Positions 10,671-20,250 of a DNA stretch of 64,000 nt are shown piece after piece. Positions within the stretch are counted from its first letter, which is position 1; each line of letters opens with the position of its first letter. Under the pieces are notes generated by a model. It made no database searches and was not told where the DNA came from. It worked only from the letters and a program-made list of their open reading frames with translations. Both the position numbers and the translations under genes were made by a program. The DNA comes from Mesotaenium endlicherianum (lineage: Eukaryota; Streptophyta; Zygnematophyceae; Zygnematales; Mesotaeniaceae): the NCBI GenBank assembly GCA_009602735.1, contig WELA01011326.1, positions 30,330 to 94,329 on the forward strand, in the 5' to 3' direction.

Positions 10671-11393
10671 TGAAATAAATCGACTTACCAAATAGGCGAT
10701 TTTTTTTTTTTTAAAGATCTTTATATTAGCAAGTAATCTTCATGGATTTTCCGTTAACTGATTAAACGGCAAAAGGACAACACACTAGCAGTGAATAACA
10801 CTCGTAAATCAAATGAGAGTAAATTAGCATCAATAATGCACTCAGTAAACTCATACATAAGCAAGGTTAGAAGACAGTGCGTATCAATGGCTTCTCGCCT
10901 TGGATTCAGATCTCTCTCAGTAAGCTGTACAAGAGAGTTGGCCTCGTTTCCGAATGCCGAACTCGAGAGCAACGCCTAGCATATGTACATGGAATGAGTT
11001 TACTGTTCAACGGCCAGTGCGATGGCACCGCCTACCCGGGAGTTAACCACGTTGGTAGGACCTCGGTTAACCAAATCCACCGCCATCTCCCATCATCCCG
11101 AATTGCCATCCATTATAGGGATGTCATCTGGCCATTCATCTAGCATACCACACTTAGATGCATATCGAGGCAGTTCGCTGCTACCGAGTACGGAAGTCAG
11201 CTGGCTGTCAAAGAATGTGTCAGCAAGCTGACTTAAGTTGACTTCAGCCTGCTGCTTCCGGCTGAGTCACTAAACTGATGATTTAACAAAGTCCAGCAGA
11301 CTCAACATTAACTAAAGTTCAGCAGGCTGAACATATTTAACTATATATTTATTTAAATGAATATTATATCAACTAATATACTGATTCATTACA
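10671..11393 (-). repeat. 3' LTR copy of element 2
   Basis: This 723-bp reversed copy of the family LTR runs from TGAAATAAATCGAC to CTGATTCATTACA on the plus strand. It matches 18558-19277 closely, with differences concentrated in the first 130 bases, including an expanded T run near 10700. It is separated from the element interior by the 212-bp duplicated junction at 11394-11605. Confidence 0.88.
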
Positions 11394-11605
11394 GTCGAGA
11401 GCTGACATTTTCTCAAGATGATCTGGTCAAACTACATTCTCAACACCTGTACCTGCATGGTGTGGTCAAGAAAAAGCTTGGTCCAGACCGGGTCGGTCCA
11501 TATTTGGTGGTGCGCCGTGTCGATCAAAATGCTTACAAACTGAACATGTTAGCGGATTACAAGGGTCACCCAGTCTTATATCAACCAATATACTGATTCA
11601 TTACA
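11394..11605. repeat. Duplicated insertion junction beside 3' LTR of element 2
   Basis: Positions 11394-11577 repeat, with about seven differences by eye, the 184 bases that follow the other LTR copy at 19278-19461. These are element 1 integrase/chromodomain coding (RELTFSQDDLVKLHSQ). A 29-base piece of the LTR outer end follows (to 11605), and then element 2 interior begins. The right-hand junction LTR|GTCGAGAGC is therefore present twice in the window. Confidence 0.8.
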
Positions 11606-11647
11606 ATTGCTCCAACTTATCATGTTGTCGCCTCGACAACAATATTA

Positions 11648-13348
11648 TTAATAACAGCGTGCTGTACCTTCCGTCCCCAGCCTACTGCTATTAGGAGGGA
11701 GATGTCCCTGAGGCCCTATACTTAGGGGAGCCAGACCTCCTCCTATCTTGGGGTCTCCTGAAACTTGAAGGATCCGCGTAAAGGCCCCGCGGAGAGCGCA
11801 GTAACTGGGCTGTTTCCTCCTGCACAGTCTGAGACTGAAGGGAGGCAGCCTTCTCCGGGCAGCCCTCAAACTGACAGGTACATATACCAGCATCTCAGAA
11901 GGATGTTGCATGACATGAGCCAAGGGTACATGCCCTCTCTGCGAGGGAGATGCTGGCAGGCCTCTGGCTATCTCCCGAGCGGCCCTCCTGTCTGCCCTGT
12001 CTGACTGGGTCTCCGTGCCTGCAGATGGGCTCTGTCCTCTGGCAGTTCCCAGCCAAGTGATATCTTCCTCTTCAGCGAGTTGCTCCAGGGCCAACCCCGT
12101 CTTCTCCATTACAGGGGATGTGGCAGGTGTCTGGATCACGGCGGGACTAGTGTCCTCCTCCTCGCCTTCCTCCGCGTCGTCCTCTGACTCCTCCTCCTCT
12201 CCGTCCCCGAGTTCTTCTGAGACTTCTGGAGTCTCTTCTGTCAGCTGTTCGAGCTCTTCCCGAGAAAAGGAATATCCTACTGACCTTCCCCTTTTGGGTG
12301 CTGGTGGGGGCTGCTGAGTCCGGACCGCATAGAGGTCCTTTTCCCCTTGCTTGCTTGCCCATTTGGCATAAGCGTGCTTCCCTTTTGAGAATGACTCTCG
12401 GGCCCTGCTTCTGTCCCCTTGCATCTCTTGGCTCATGCANACTCTCTGACTCCATCCAATATTGGGTCCCAAGCCGCAATGTGAGGGGGCAGTACTATGT
12501 TCCCCTTTAGGTCTGTCAGGAAATCCTCATCCGTCGCCCTGTCATTCTGCTGGTCCCTCATGTTGATGGTCATCCACCGCCAAATCGGTGGGCTTTTGGA
12601 AGAAGGTAGGGTCTGTCCTTTTAAGAGTACAAGGGTACCAGTGCCCTGAAAAGTCTAGCTGATTGGTTTCCCTGGCCAAGAATTCCCGGCTCCTTCTCTC
12701 CACCTCATTATACATGGCCTTGAACCTGTTATGGGCTGTAGAGTCCTTAAAGTTGTCCGCATCCATGGGGATCATCCTAATGACCCTATCCTCCCCCCAG
12801 ATACCAGGAATCGATACAGCCCCTGCTTCGTTCACCTGGGCCATTGCCTTGGCCTCTCTGACCGTATATCCTACCATCCTGGCGTAATCGTGGTAGAGGA
12901 GGAGCCCCGTGTTGACCTCTATATACTTGTCAAAGTTTTCGGATGTCTCCCCTTCCCTCTGGAGGATGTCTTTCTGTGACTCACTGCGACTTCTCTGAGC
13001 ATACTTGAAGGCCTCCTCTAGTAGACCAAAGCCCTTGCCCAGTATTATGTAGCGATAGCTGCTGATTCTCCTCTGCTCTTCTTCCGCCTGCTGCTTCCGC
13101 TTCTCCTCAGTTTACCTCTCCTCCTCTGCTTGCTTGGCCTCCTTTGCAGCTTTTCTGTCCAGTCCTTCCTGCCTCAGTCTGGCCTGTTCCTCCTCCTCCT
13201 TCTTCTTCTGTGCCTCCCGCTGTTGTTGGAGTCGTTGTGATTCCCGAGCGGAGATGGAGGATGATTCGATGTCTCCACGGAATTGCAAGTATTTTGCATG
13301 TGCCTCTTCCGCCCTTCTCTTCCTCTTGAGTTCCGACTTTTGAGTCAT
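11648..13348 (-). pseudogene. Third ORF (ORF3) of element 2, unknown function
   Basis: This is a sense-strand ORF located after the chromodomain and before the 3' LTR. It begins MTQKSELKRKRRAEEAHAKY at 13348 with a roughly 110-residue Lys/Glu/Gln/Arg-rich coiled coil. A conserved central region follows (HDYARMVGYTVREAKAMAQ near 12900, RFKAMYNEVERRSREFLAR near 12720, HWYPCTLKRTDP near 12640). It ends in a basic patch (PKRGRSVGYSF) and an acidic Glu/Asp tail near 12250-12150. It is broken by a stop near 13110 and by frameshifts. The element 1 copy aligns throughout, so the ORF belongs to the family and was once under selection. I recognise no domain; a structural or nucleic-acid-binding role is only a guess from composition. 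Confidence 0.75.
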
Positions 13349-13697
13349 CCTGCTCAAGCATAAACACAATGCAGTTAGTGAAGTCATGATATTTTGCCGC
13401 TACTGAGTGCCCTTGATGAAGAGGAACGCGGCGATCGAGAGAGTTCCTAGTGTGAAATACTTGTTGTGAGTGAATAAGGGAAAATTGAGTTAGAGAGAAA
13501 GTGAGTGTGAGCGGAGGTTGAGTGTGTAATATGGTTATCAGAGTTTTTCCGGCTGATCCCGAAACAGAATACCACTCCCTCCAACTTAATTCTAAAGGTG
13601 GGCTGCCTGTCACAACTGTCACTAACTGTCACATCCCCCTCCAACTTATATGGAGACAGGACCTCCTGTCACCTTCCCATGTCTACTGAAGGGACAG

Positions 13698-16600
13698 TTA
13701 GGGCGGTGCCCCAACCGCCCGAAGGTGGAACCGTTTCAACGCCCCTTTGGCATTGGTCAGCTTGTCTTTAAACTCCCAAGTGTCCCCAGAGGCATCGTAA
13801 CCCTTCCATCGAATGAGGTACTTCATGACATATTTAGACGATCGACGGACCGAGCGAGCGTCTAAAATCTCATCGACCTCATATTCCTCAGGGTCGCCGT
13901 CCCGGACAGCGGGGACCGGTCCCGGTTGGACAGGTAACCGACCTGTGAACAGTGTATCACCTTTGATGTATGGTTCCAGGAAGGAGACATTAAAGACCGG
14001 GTGACCCTTGTAGTCCGCTGACATGTTCAGTTTGTACGCATTCTGACCGACACGACGCACTACCGAATATGGACCGACCCAGACAGGGCCAAGCTTTTTC
14101 TTGACCACACCAGAAAGGTACAGGTGCTGAGAATGCAGTTTGACTACATCACCCTTAGAAAATGTCAGCTCCCGACGTGTTGATTAGCGTATTTTTGTTG
14201 GTTTTATTGGGCTGTGTGCAGATTTTGTTGGACTTCTGACAGCGTGTCAACAAACTCTTGAGGTAACTGGAGGGAGACCAGATTGTCAATCCCTTCAGGG
14301 TCAGTTAAAGACTCCCCCAATACATCTAAAGGAGACTTAGGGACTCTACCCAAGCTGAGTTCAAACGAAGTCTTGTCTGTTGACGCGTGCACCGCACTGT
14401 TGACCGCAAACTCAATTTGAGGCAACAGGTCATCCCAATTATCTTGTTTTTGGTTAATATATGCTCTCAGCACCTCTTGCAAAACTCGGTTAGTTCTTTC
14501 AGTCTGCCCATCAGTCTGAAGGTGGTTTGCTGTGCTGAGCAGCTGTTTGACTCCCATTAACCCCATTAACGCTCTCCAGAACTTAGAGGTAAATTTTGAG
14601 TCTCGGTCTGAGATGATATTAGAGGGTAGCCCATGTTGGCATACTACATGGTTGTAGAATTGTCTCGCTGTTTCGAGTGCAGTTACTTTGACAGTTGTCG
14701 AGATGAAAATGACCATTTTTGTCAGTTTATCCACGACTACCAGTATCGAATCATGCCCATTAGCAGTTCGTGGCAGTGTGACCACCCAGTCCATGGATAT
14801 AGTTTCCCAGCGGCCCGCTGGGTTGGGCAGCGATTGCAAGAGACCTCCCGGTGGTGTGTGCCTAGACTTATTTCTCTGACACTGATCACAGGACTTCACA
14901 TATTTTAAGACCTCCCGGGGCAACCCCTCCCAATGATAATGTTTTGCCAGTTTGCCAACAGTTTTGGCCTGCCCCAAATGCCCCCCCAGTAAACTGTTAT
15001 GTGCTTGACTCAATAAAAGGGACCTTATTTCCAAGTTAATAGAAATGACCAGCTTCAGCCTGCCTGAAGTGGTTTCAGTCACCCAGACCCCTCCCTTAAG
15101 CTTATACCCGAGTGCAGTAGCACGGCACACACCAGTAGTGGAGCTGGGCTCAACTGTTGGGTTAGAAAGGTAGGCTATCCTAAAGTTGTTCAAGGAAGGA
15201 CTTTTTCACCTTTAGAGAATGCATCAGCAGGATTCAAATTTCCTGGTTTGTAGTCGATCTGGACTTGGAACTGCTCCAGCATCTGGCTCCAGCGGTTCTC
15301 CCTCCTCGACAACTTGGACTTCTTCTAAAAGTGAGTCAGAGCTAGATGATCTGTAATCACCTTAAAGGCTTTACCATGTAAGTATGCTCTCCACTGTTTG
15401 AGCACATGAATGATAGCTAGCAGCTCTTTATCATGCACTGAGTAATTAATCTCCACTGGATTAAATTTCACAGACTCGTACAACACAGGATGCCACTCCT
15501 GCCGTACCTTACCATCCTTTGTGGTTTTGTCAGCAGGCTGCAACAAATTAGCACCCATAGCAAAGTCAGAGGCATCAGTAACCACCTGCACCGGTTTGCT
15601 GGGGTCATACACGACTAGCACCGGGGCAGAACAAAGGGCGTCTTTAAGGGTCTAGAAGGCAGCCTGCTGCTCTTCCTCCCGAACATACCCTATGTTTTTC
15701 TTAGTAAGGTCAGTCAGCTTACTAGCCTTTGTGGAATAATTCTCAATAAATCTCCTATAGTAGTTAGCCAATCCGAGAAAGGATCTAACTTCAGAGACAA
15801 ACTGTGGTACAGGCCAGTCCCTTATGGTCTGGACTTTCTTAGGATCCACACTGATGCCGTCTTTACTGACAACGTGGCCTACGAAATCATTACTTTCATT
15901 TAAGAAATCACACTTGCTCATTTTAGCATATAAGTGATTTTTTCTTAGAGTGTCCAGGACTGTCCTTAAGTGTTTAGCGTGCTGAGCTTCATCTTTAGAG
16001 AAAATTAAAATATCATCCGGGAAAACTTGCACAAACTTATCCAAATAAGGTCTGAAAATGTCATTCATAGCACCCATGAAGGTCGCAGGAGCATTAGTCA
16101 GTCCAAATGGCATCACGTTGAACTCATAGTGTCTATAACGTGTGCGGAAGGCAGTCTTGTGTTCATCCCCCTCAGCAATTCTGATTTGATGATAACCACT
16201 CTTGAGATCTATCTTACTGAACACCTTAGCACCAGACAGGGTATCAAGCAAGTCCTCGATTTTGGGTAAAGCATACTTGTTCTTTACTGTAATTCTGTTC
16301 AGGGCTCTGTATTCCACACACATCCGCATACTGCCATTCTTTTTCTTAACAAATAGGATGGGTGCGCCGTAAGGTGATTTACTGGGAGAAATATAACCAT
16401 TTTCCTCAAGCTCTGCAATCTGTGTTTTCAACTCCTCGCTCTCCACATAAGACAAGCCATACGTGCGTTGCCAGGGTGGCTGACTCCCAGGTAATAAATC
16501 AATACTATGATCTACTTCCCTCTTAGGGGGTAGTCCTGGAGGCATATTAAATACATCCGTGTACTGAGCAACAATTTTTGCAGCAGTAGGGTGCTCCGGA

Positions 16601-17340
16601 GGGCTTACCTTTTTCTCAACCACTTCTTCAGGTTGAGGAGGTACCTCTCTTAGCAGCAGACAGAACATTCTGTCTTCCTTCTGGTTCCAGCTTTTGACGA
16701 ACTCCATTGCATTCAGCAACTTGCATCCTTCTGGAAGCCTCTTCTTTTCCTTCATTTGCCATCCACACAGGACAAGAGGAAGAGCATTGGTGGGTGCCAA
16801 GTCAGTCTGCCCATCACTGGCTCCTCTCACTTTAACTGTACCTCTGCTCCAACACACTTCAGCTTGATGTCTATTAAGCCAGGACCTGCCTAGCGCGAGA
16901 TCGTAAAAGCCAGTGTTGCGTACCTCAAATGTAAGCGTTTCAGTTAGAACTGCAATGCCGATAACTAACTGGACCTCAATAGGCTTGGTTATAACTCCTC
17001 CCGGGATACTTGAGACATCTCCAAGGAATATTTTTCTATTCCCTTGAGTGACAGTAGGCAGCCTTAGCCGCTTAACTAAGTCCTTGTGGATAAAAGTATG
17101 TGACGCCCCTCCGTCAACAAATGCCCTCACCTTCCTACCTGCAATCATGCAATGCAGTAGGATAGGGGGGACTGTCTTTTCCTGACTTTCGCATTGTTCT
17201 CCTGACGTAGCAAAGAAATGTTGGACATCAGGTGGAACAAGAGCATCCAGAGTGTGCACTCTCTGGACGTCTATATTGCTGATGGTCTCCTTTATCTGGT
17301 TGTCAGGCATGCATAGTGAATCCAGTTCAGCAGGACCCAT
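13698..17340 (-). pseudogene. Pol of element 2: protease, RT, RNase H, integrase, chromodomain
   Basis: The first open stretch (17340-15652, 562 residues) holds retropepsin ([15 protein letters not shown]) and reverse transcriptase ([23 protein letters not shown]). A stop at 15652 precedes RNase H (DASDFAMGANLL; HDKELLAIIHVLKQW). Integrase (15193-14204) shows the HHCC finger and the three catalytic acids in SMDWVVTLP, SDRDSKFTSKFW and ERTNRVLQEVLRAY. After a TAG near 14204 comes the GPY/F-type segment (LGPVWVGPYSVVRRVGQNAY), and a chromodomain (YLIRWKGYDASGDTWE) closes pol at 13698. The chromodomain places the family in the chromoviruses, which are thought to direct integration to chromatin marks. 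Few lesions are present, so this copy is younger than element 1. Confidence 0.92.
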
Positions 17341-17408
17341 AATACCTGCTACGAGGGCAGCTAGTGACGACTCACTATCTCTAGCATCCTCACAGTCAGT
17401 AGACTGGA

Positions 17409-18523
17409 TTACTGACTGTTGCTGTCTTTTAAAGGCTGGTCTTTTCTCTCGACCTTAGGCAGGTGCTTGACCGGACACTGTTCTCTGTAGTGGCCTTTCT
17501 GCTGACAATGGTAGCAAGTAGATTTTGCTGAGGCTGGTCTCGGCTTAGTCCTACCACCACCTCTTCCATAGCCGCCTCGAGGGAAACCACCTCTACCTCT
17601 AGACTGTATGGCANCATACTCATACTCATATCCATCACCCTGATCATGCGCAGCCTGGTCTCCTTCAATTGCATTGTAGAAACCGTGGGGCTTTTTGACA
17701 ATCTTAGACACCAAAGCATTACTCTGGCGCTTGTAATTGAACTACTGCTGATCCCAGGCGTCAGCATCCTGGATCAAGTCAGCCAGTTTTTCATACTTTT
17801 TCTCAGCGAAATGACCAGAGACTTCGGATTTCAAGCCATACCTGAAGTATGCTATTGTATACCGTTCTGGCAAGTCTGGCTGTTTCATCATGTTCTCCTG
17901 GAACTTTTGAGCAAACTCAGCAACTGAAGTGGACCCCAGTTGGTCTCTGTCCCGCACTAGAGACATTATGATTCTTTTGTCCTCCTGTTGGGACTGATAC
18001 ATGGTCGCCATTTGCGACTGCATTTGAACGAACAATGCTCCCAAGTCTACACTCTGGGGTGGTAGTCTAGCAAATGCAGCAGCAGCATTGGCATCTACTC
18101 GCTGAGTAATGTCCTCAACAGTCCCTCTCGCTCCTGCAGCAGCAATTCCTGCCGCATTCAGCCGGTCACGTATTTGACCTAGGGGTACATTGAGTTGTAC
18201 AGCAGGAGGTGGGTTCAGAACATTGGCCCTTAATGCCATAAGTTCCTTGACAGTGCGCTCGCTGTCTTTCCCTCCTTTCTGTATCTTCAGCGGCCTTTGC
18301 TAATTGTCCAGCTTCTAATCTGGCTCTCTCCTCCTCAGCTTGCTGTGCCGACTGCGGCAATAGCAGCTGCCTCATCTGCAGCCTCTCTAGCTGCAGTATC
18401 TGCCACTGCTTCAGAATAGGTACGGGTTCCCGCTACATGGCTTTCCGCCTGGTTTTCGACATTCTCGTTATCCTGGTTCTCCATGTCTCGGGAGTTGCTA
18501 GTTTGAGACCTTGTCCTTACCAT
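17409..18523 (-). pseudogene. Gag of element 2 lacking the capsid core
   Basis: Gag starts MVRTRSQTSNSRDMENQ at 18523, runs through the Ala/Glu-rich leader with frameshifts near 18340 and 18230, and continues to ERYTIAYFRYGLKSEVSGH near 17850. The knuckle CYHCQQKGHYREQC lies near 17510-17470. The segment equivalent to 6649-7010 of element 1, which holds the capsid core, is missing; the join (RDQLGSTSVAEFAQKF) stays in frame. The copy could not supply a normal capsid and would depend on another copy. Confidence 0.85.
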
Positions 18524-18542
18524 ACAAAGAAGACTGTGATAA

Positions 18543-18556
18543 CTGCTCCGATACCA
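18543..18556 (-). other. Primer binding site of element 2
   Basis: The minus strand reads TGGTATCGGAGCAG one base inside the LTR end at 18558. It is complementary to the 3' end of initiator-Met tRNA and is intact, unlike the element 1 site. Confidence 0.85.
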
Positions 18557-18557
18557 C

Positions 18558-19277
18558 TGAAATGAATCGACTTACCAAATAGGCGATTAACAATTAATAA
18601 AGATCTTTATATCAGCAAGTAATCTTTATGGTATTTCCGTTAACTAGTTAAACGGCAAAGGACAATACACTAGCAGGGAATAATACTCGTAAGTCAAATG
18701 CGAGTAAACTAGCATCAATGATGCAAATCAGTAAACTCATACATAAGCAAGGTTAGAAGACAGTGCGTATCAATGGCTTCTCGCCTTGGATTCAGATCTC
18801 TCTCAGTAAGCTGTACAAGAGAGTTGGCCTCGTTTCCGAATGCCGAACTCGAGAGCAATGCCTAGCATATGTACATGGAATGAGTTTACTGTTCAACGGC
18901 CAGTGCGATGGCACCGCCTACCCGGGAGTTAACCACGTTTGTAGGACCTCGGTTAACCAAATCCACCGCCATCTCCCATCATCCCGAATCGCCATCCATC
19001 ATAGGGATGTCATCTGGACATTCATCTAGCATACCACACTTAGATGCATATCGAGACAGTTCGCTGCTACCGAGTACGGAAGTCAGCTGGATGTCAAAGA
19101 ATGTGTCAGCAAGCTGACTTAAGTTGACTTCAGCCTGCTGCTTCTGGCTGAGTCATTAAACTGATGATCTAATAAAATCCAGCAGACTCAACATTAACTA
19201 AAGTTCAGCAGGCTGAACTTATTTAACTATTTTTATTCAAATGAATATTATATCAACCAATATATTGATTCATTACA
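18558..19277 (-). repeat. 5' LTR of element 2
   Basis: This 720-bp reversed LTR runs from TGAAATGAATCGAC to TTGATTCATTACA on the plus strand. Directly to its right the integrase frame of element 1 resumes with GTCGAGAGCTGAC. The primer site adjoins its left end. Confidence 0.92.
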
Positions 19278-19789
19278 GTCGAGAGCTGACATTTTCTCAA
19301 GACGATCTGGTCAAACTACATTCTCAACACCTGTACCTGCCTGGTGTGGTCAAGAAAGAGCTTGGTCCGGACTGGGTCGGTCCATATTTGGTGGTGCGCC
19401 GTGTCGGTCAAAATGCTTACAAACTGAACATGTCAGCGGATTACAAGGGTCACCCAGTCTTTAATGTCTCCTTCCTGAAACCGTACATCAAAGGTGACAC
19501 ACTGTTCACAGGTTGGTTACCTGTCCAACCGGGACCGGTCCCGCTGTCCGGGATGGTGACCCTGAGGAATATGAGGTTGAGGAGATTTTAGACGCTCGCT
19601 CTGTTCGTCGATCATCTAAATATGTCATGAAATTCCTGGTCAATCATCTAAATATGTCATGAAATACCTGGTCAGATGGAAGGGTTACGATGCCTCGGGG
19701 AACACTTGGGAATTTAAAGACCAGCTGACTAATGCCAAAAGGGCATTGAAGCGGTTCCACCTTCGGGCGGCTGGCACCCTTCCCTAACT
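19278..19789 (+). pseudogene. Integrase C-terminus and chromodomain of element 1
   Basis: This continuation of element 1 pol lies beyond the nested element. It contains RELTFSQDDLVKLHSQ, the LGPDWVGPYLVVRRVGQ segment, and a chromodomain with VRWKGYDASGNTWEF. A 32-bp tandem duplication at 19611-19674 and a shift near 19540 break the frame. It aligns with 14160-13698 of element 2 read on the opposite strand. Confidence 0.88.
19611..19674 (+). repeat. 32-bp tandem duplication in chromodomain of element 1
   Basis: Two 32-bp units (ATCATCTAAATATGTCATGA...) are adjacent at 19611-19642 and 19643-19674 and differ at one base. The unit length is not a multiple of three, so the chromodomain frame is lost. 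Element 2 has a single copy. Confidence 0.9.
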
Positions 19790-19892
19790 GTCATTTTAGT
19801 CACCCAAGACAGGTGACAGGAGGTCCAGTCTCCAGGTAAGTTAAAGGGGAACGTGACAGTTAGTGACAGATAGGGACAGTTGTGACAGGCAA

Positions 19893-20132
19893 CCCACCTT
19901 AAAATTAAGTTGGAGGAAGTGTGTTCCATCTCGAGATCAGTTAGGCAAATTTTTATGTAATCATTCTACACACTCAACCTGCGCTCACACTCACTTTTTC
20001 CTTAGCCTGCTGCCCACCTTAAAATTAAGTTGGAGGAAGTGTGTTCCGTCTCGAGATCAGCCAGGCAAATTTTTATGTAATCATTCTACACACTCAACCT
20101 GCGCTCACACTCAATTCTCCTCTCCTACTCAC
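19893..20132 (+). repeat. 120-bp tandem duplication upstream of ORF3 in element 1
   Basis: A 120-bp period covers 19893-20012 and 20013-20132. The first ~103 bases of each unit are nearly identical (start CCCACCTTAAAATTAAGTTG). Each unit contains the purine-rich AAGTTGGAGGAAG. Element 2 carries one unit near 13600-13500. The segment lies between the chromodomain stop and ORF3. Confidence 0.9.
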
Positions 20133-20250
20133 TCACACAATGTATCACACACTTGGAACTCTCCCTACCACGTTCTTCTCCACCAAGGGTACTCAGTAGC
20201 GGCAAAGTACAATGACTTCACTGAGTGCGTTGTGGTTATGATTAAGCAGG

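Larger units (their letters stand above)
10671..19277 (-). mobile_element. Chromovirus element 2, nested antisense in element 1
   Basis: On the minus strand the order is LTR 19277-18558, primer site, gag 18523-17409, pol 17340-13698 ending in a chromodomain, third ORF 13348-11648, then an LTR-like block to 10671. It interrupts the integrase of element 1: the element 1 frame before 10671 (NQQKYANQH) continues after 19277 (RELTFSQDD). The flanks are ATCGA (10666-10670) and GTCGA (19278-19282), a 5-bp target duplication with one mismatch. It is the same family as element 1 by LTR and protein. Pol is nearly intact, while gag has lost its capsid core. Confidence 0.88.

Noticed and set aside
10671-11393. 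Independent solo LTR inserted in element 1 instead of the 3' LTR of element 2
   Set aside because: The matching right-hand junction at 19277/19278 and the resumption of the integrase frame there fit a single nested element. The solo-LTR model is kept only as an alternative for the duplicated junction.
15652-17340. Functional retroelement protease-RT gene
   Set aside because: Although open for 562 codons, it ends at a nonsense codon before RNase H, and the copy has other lesions in gag and ORF3.
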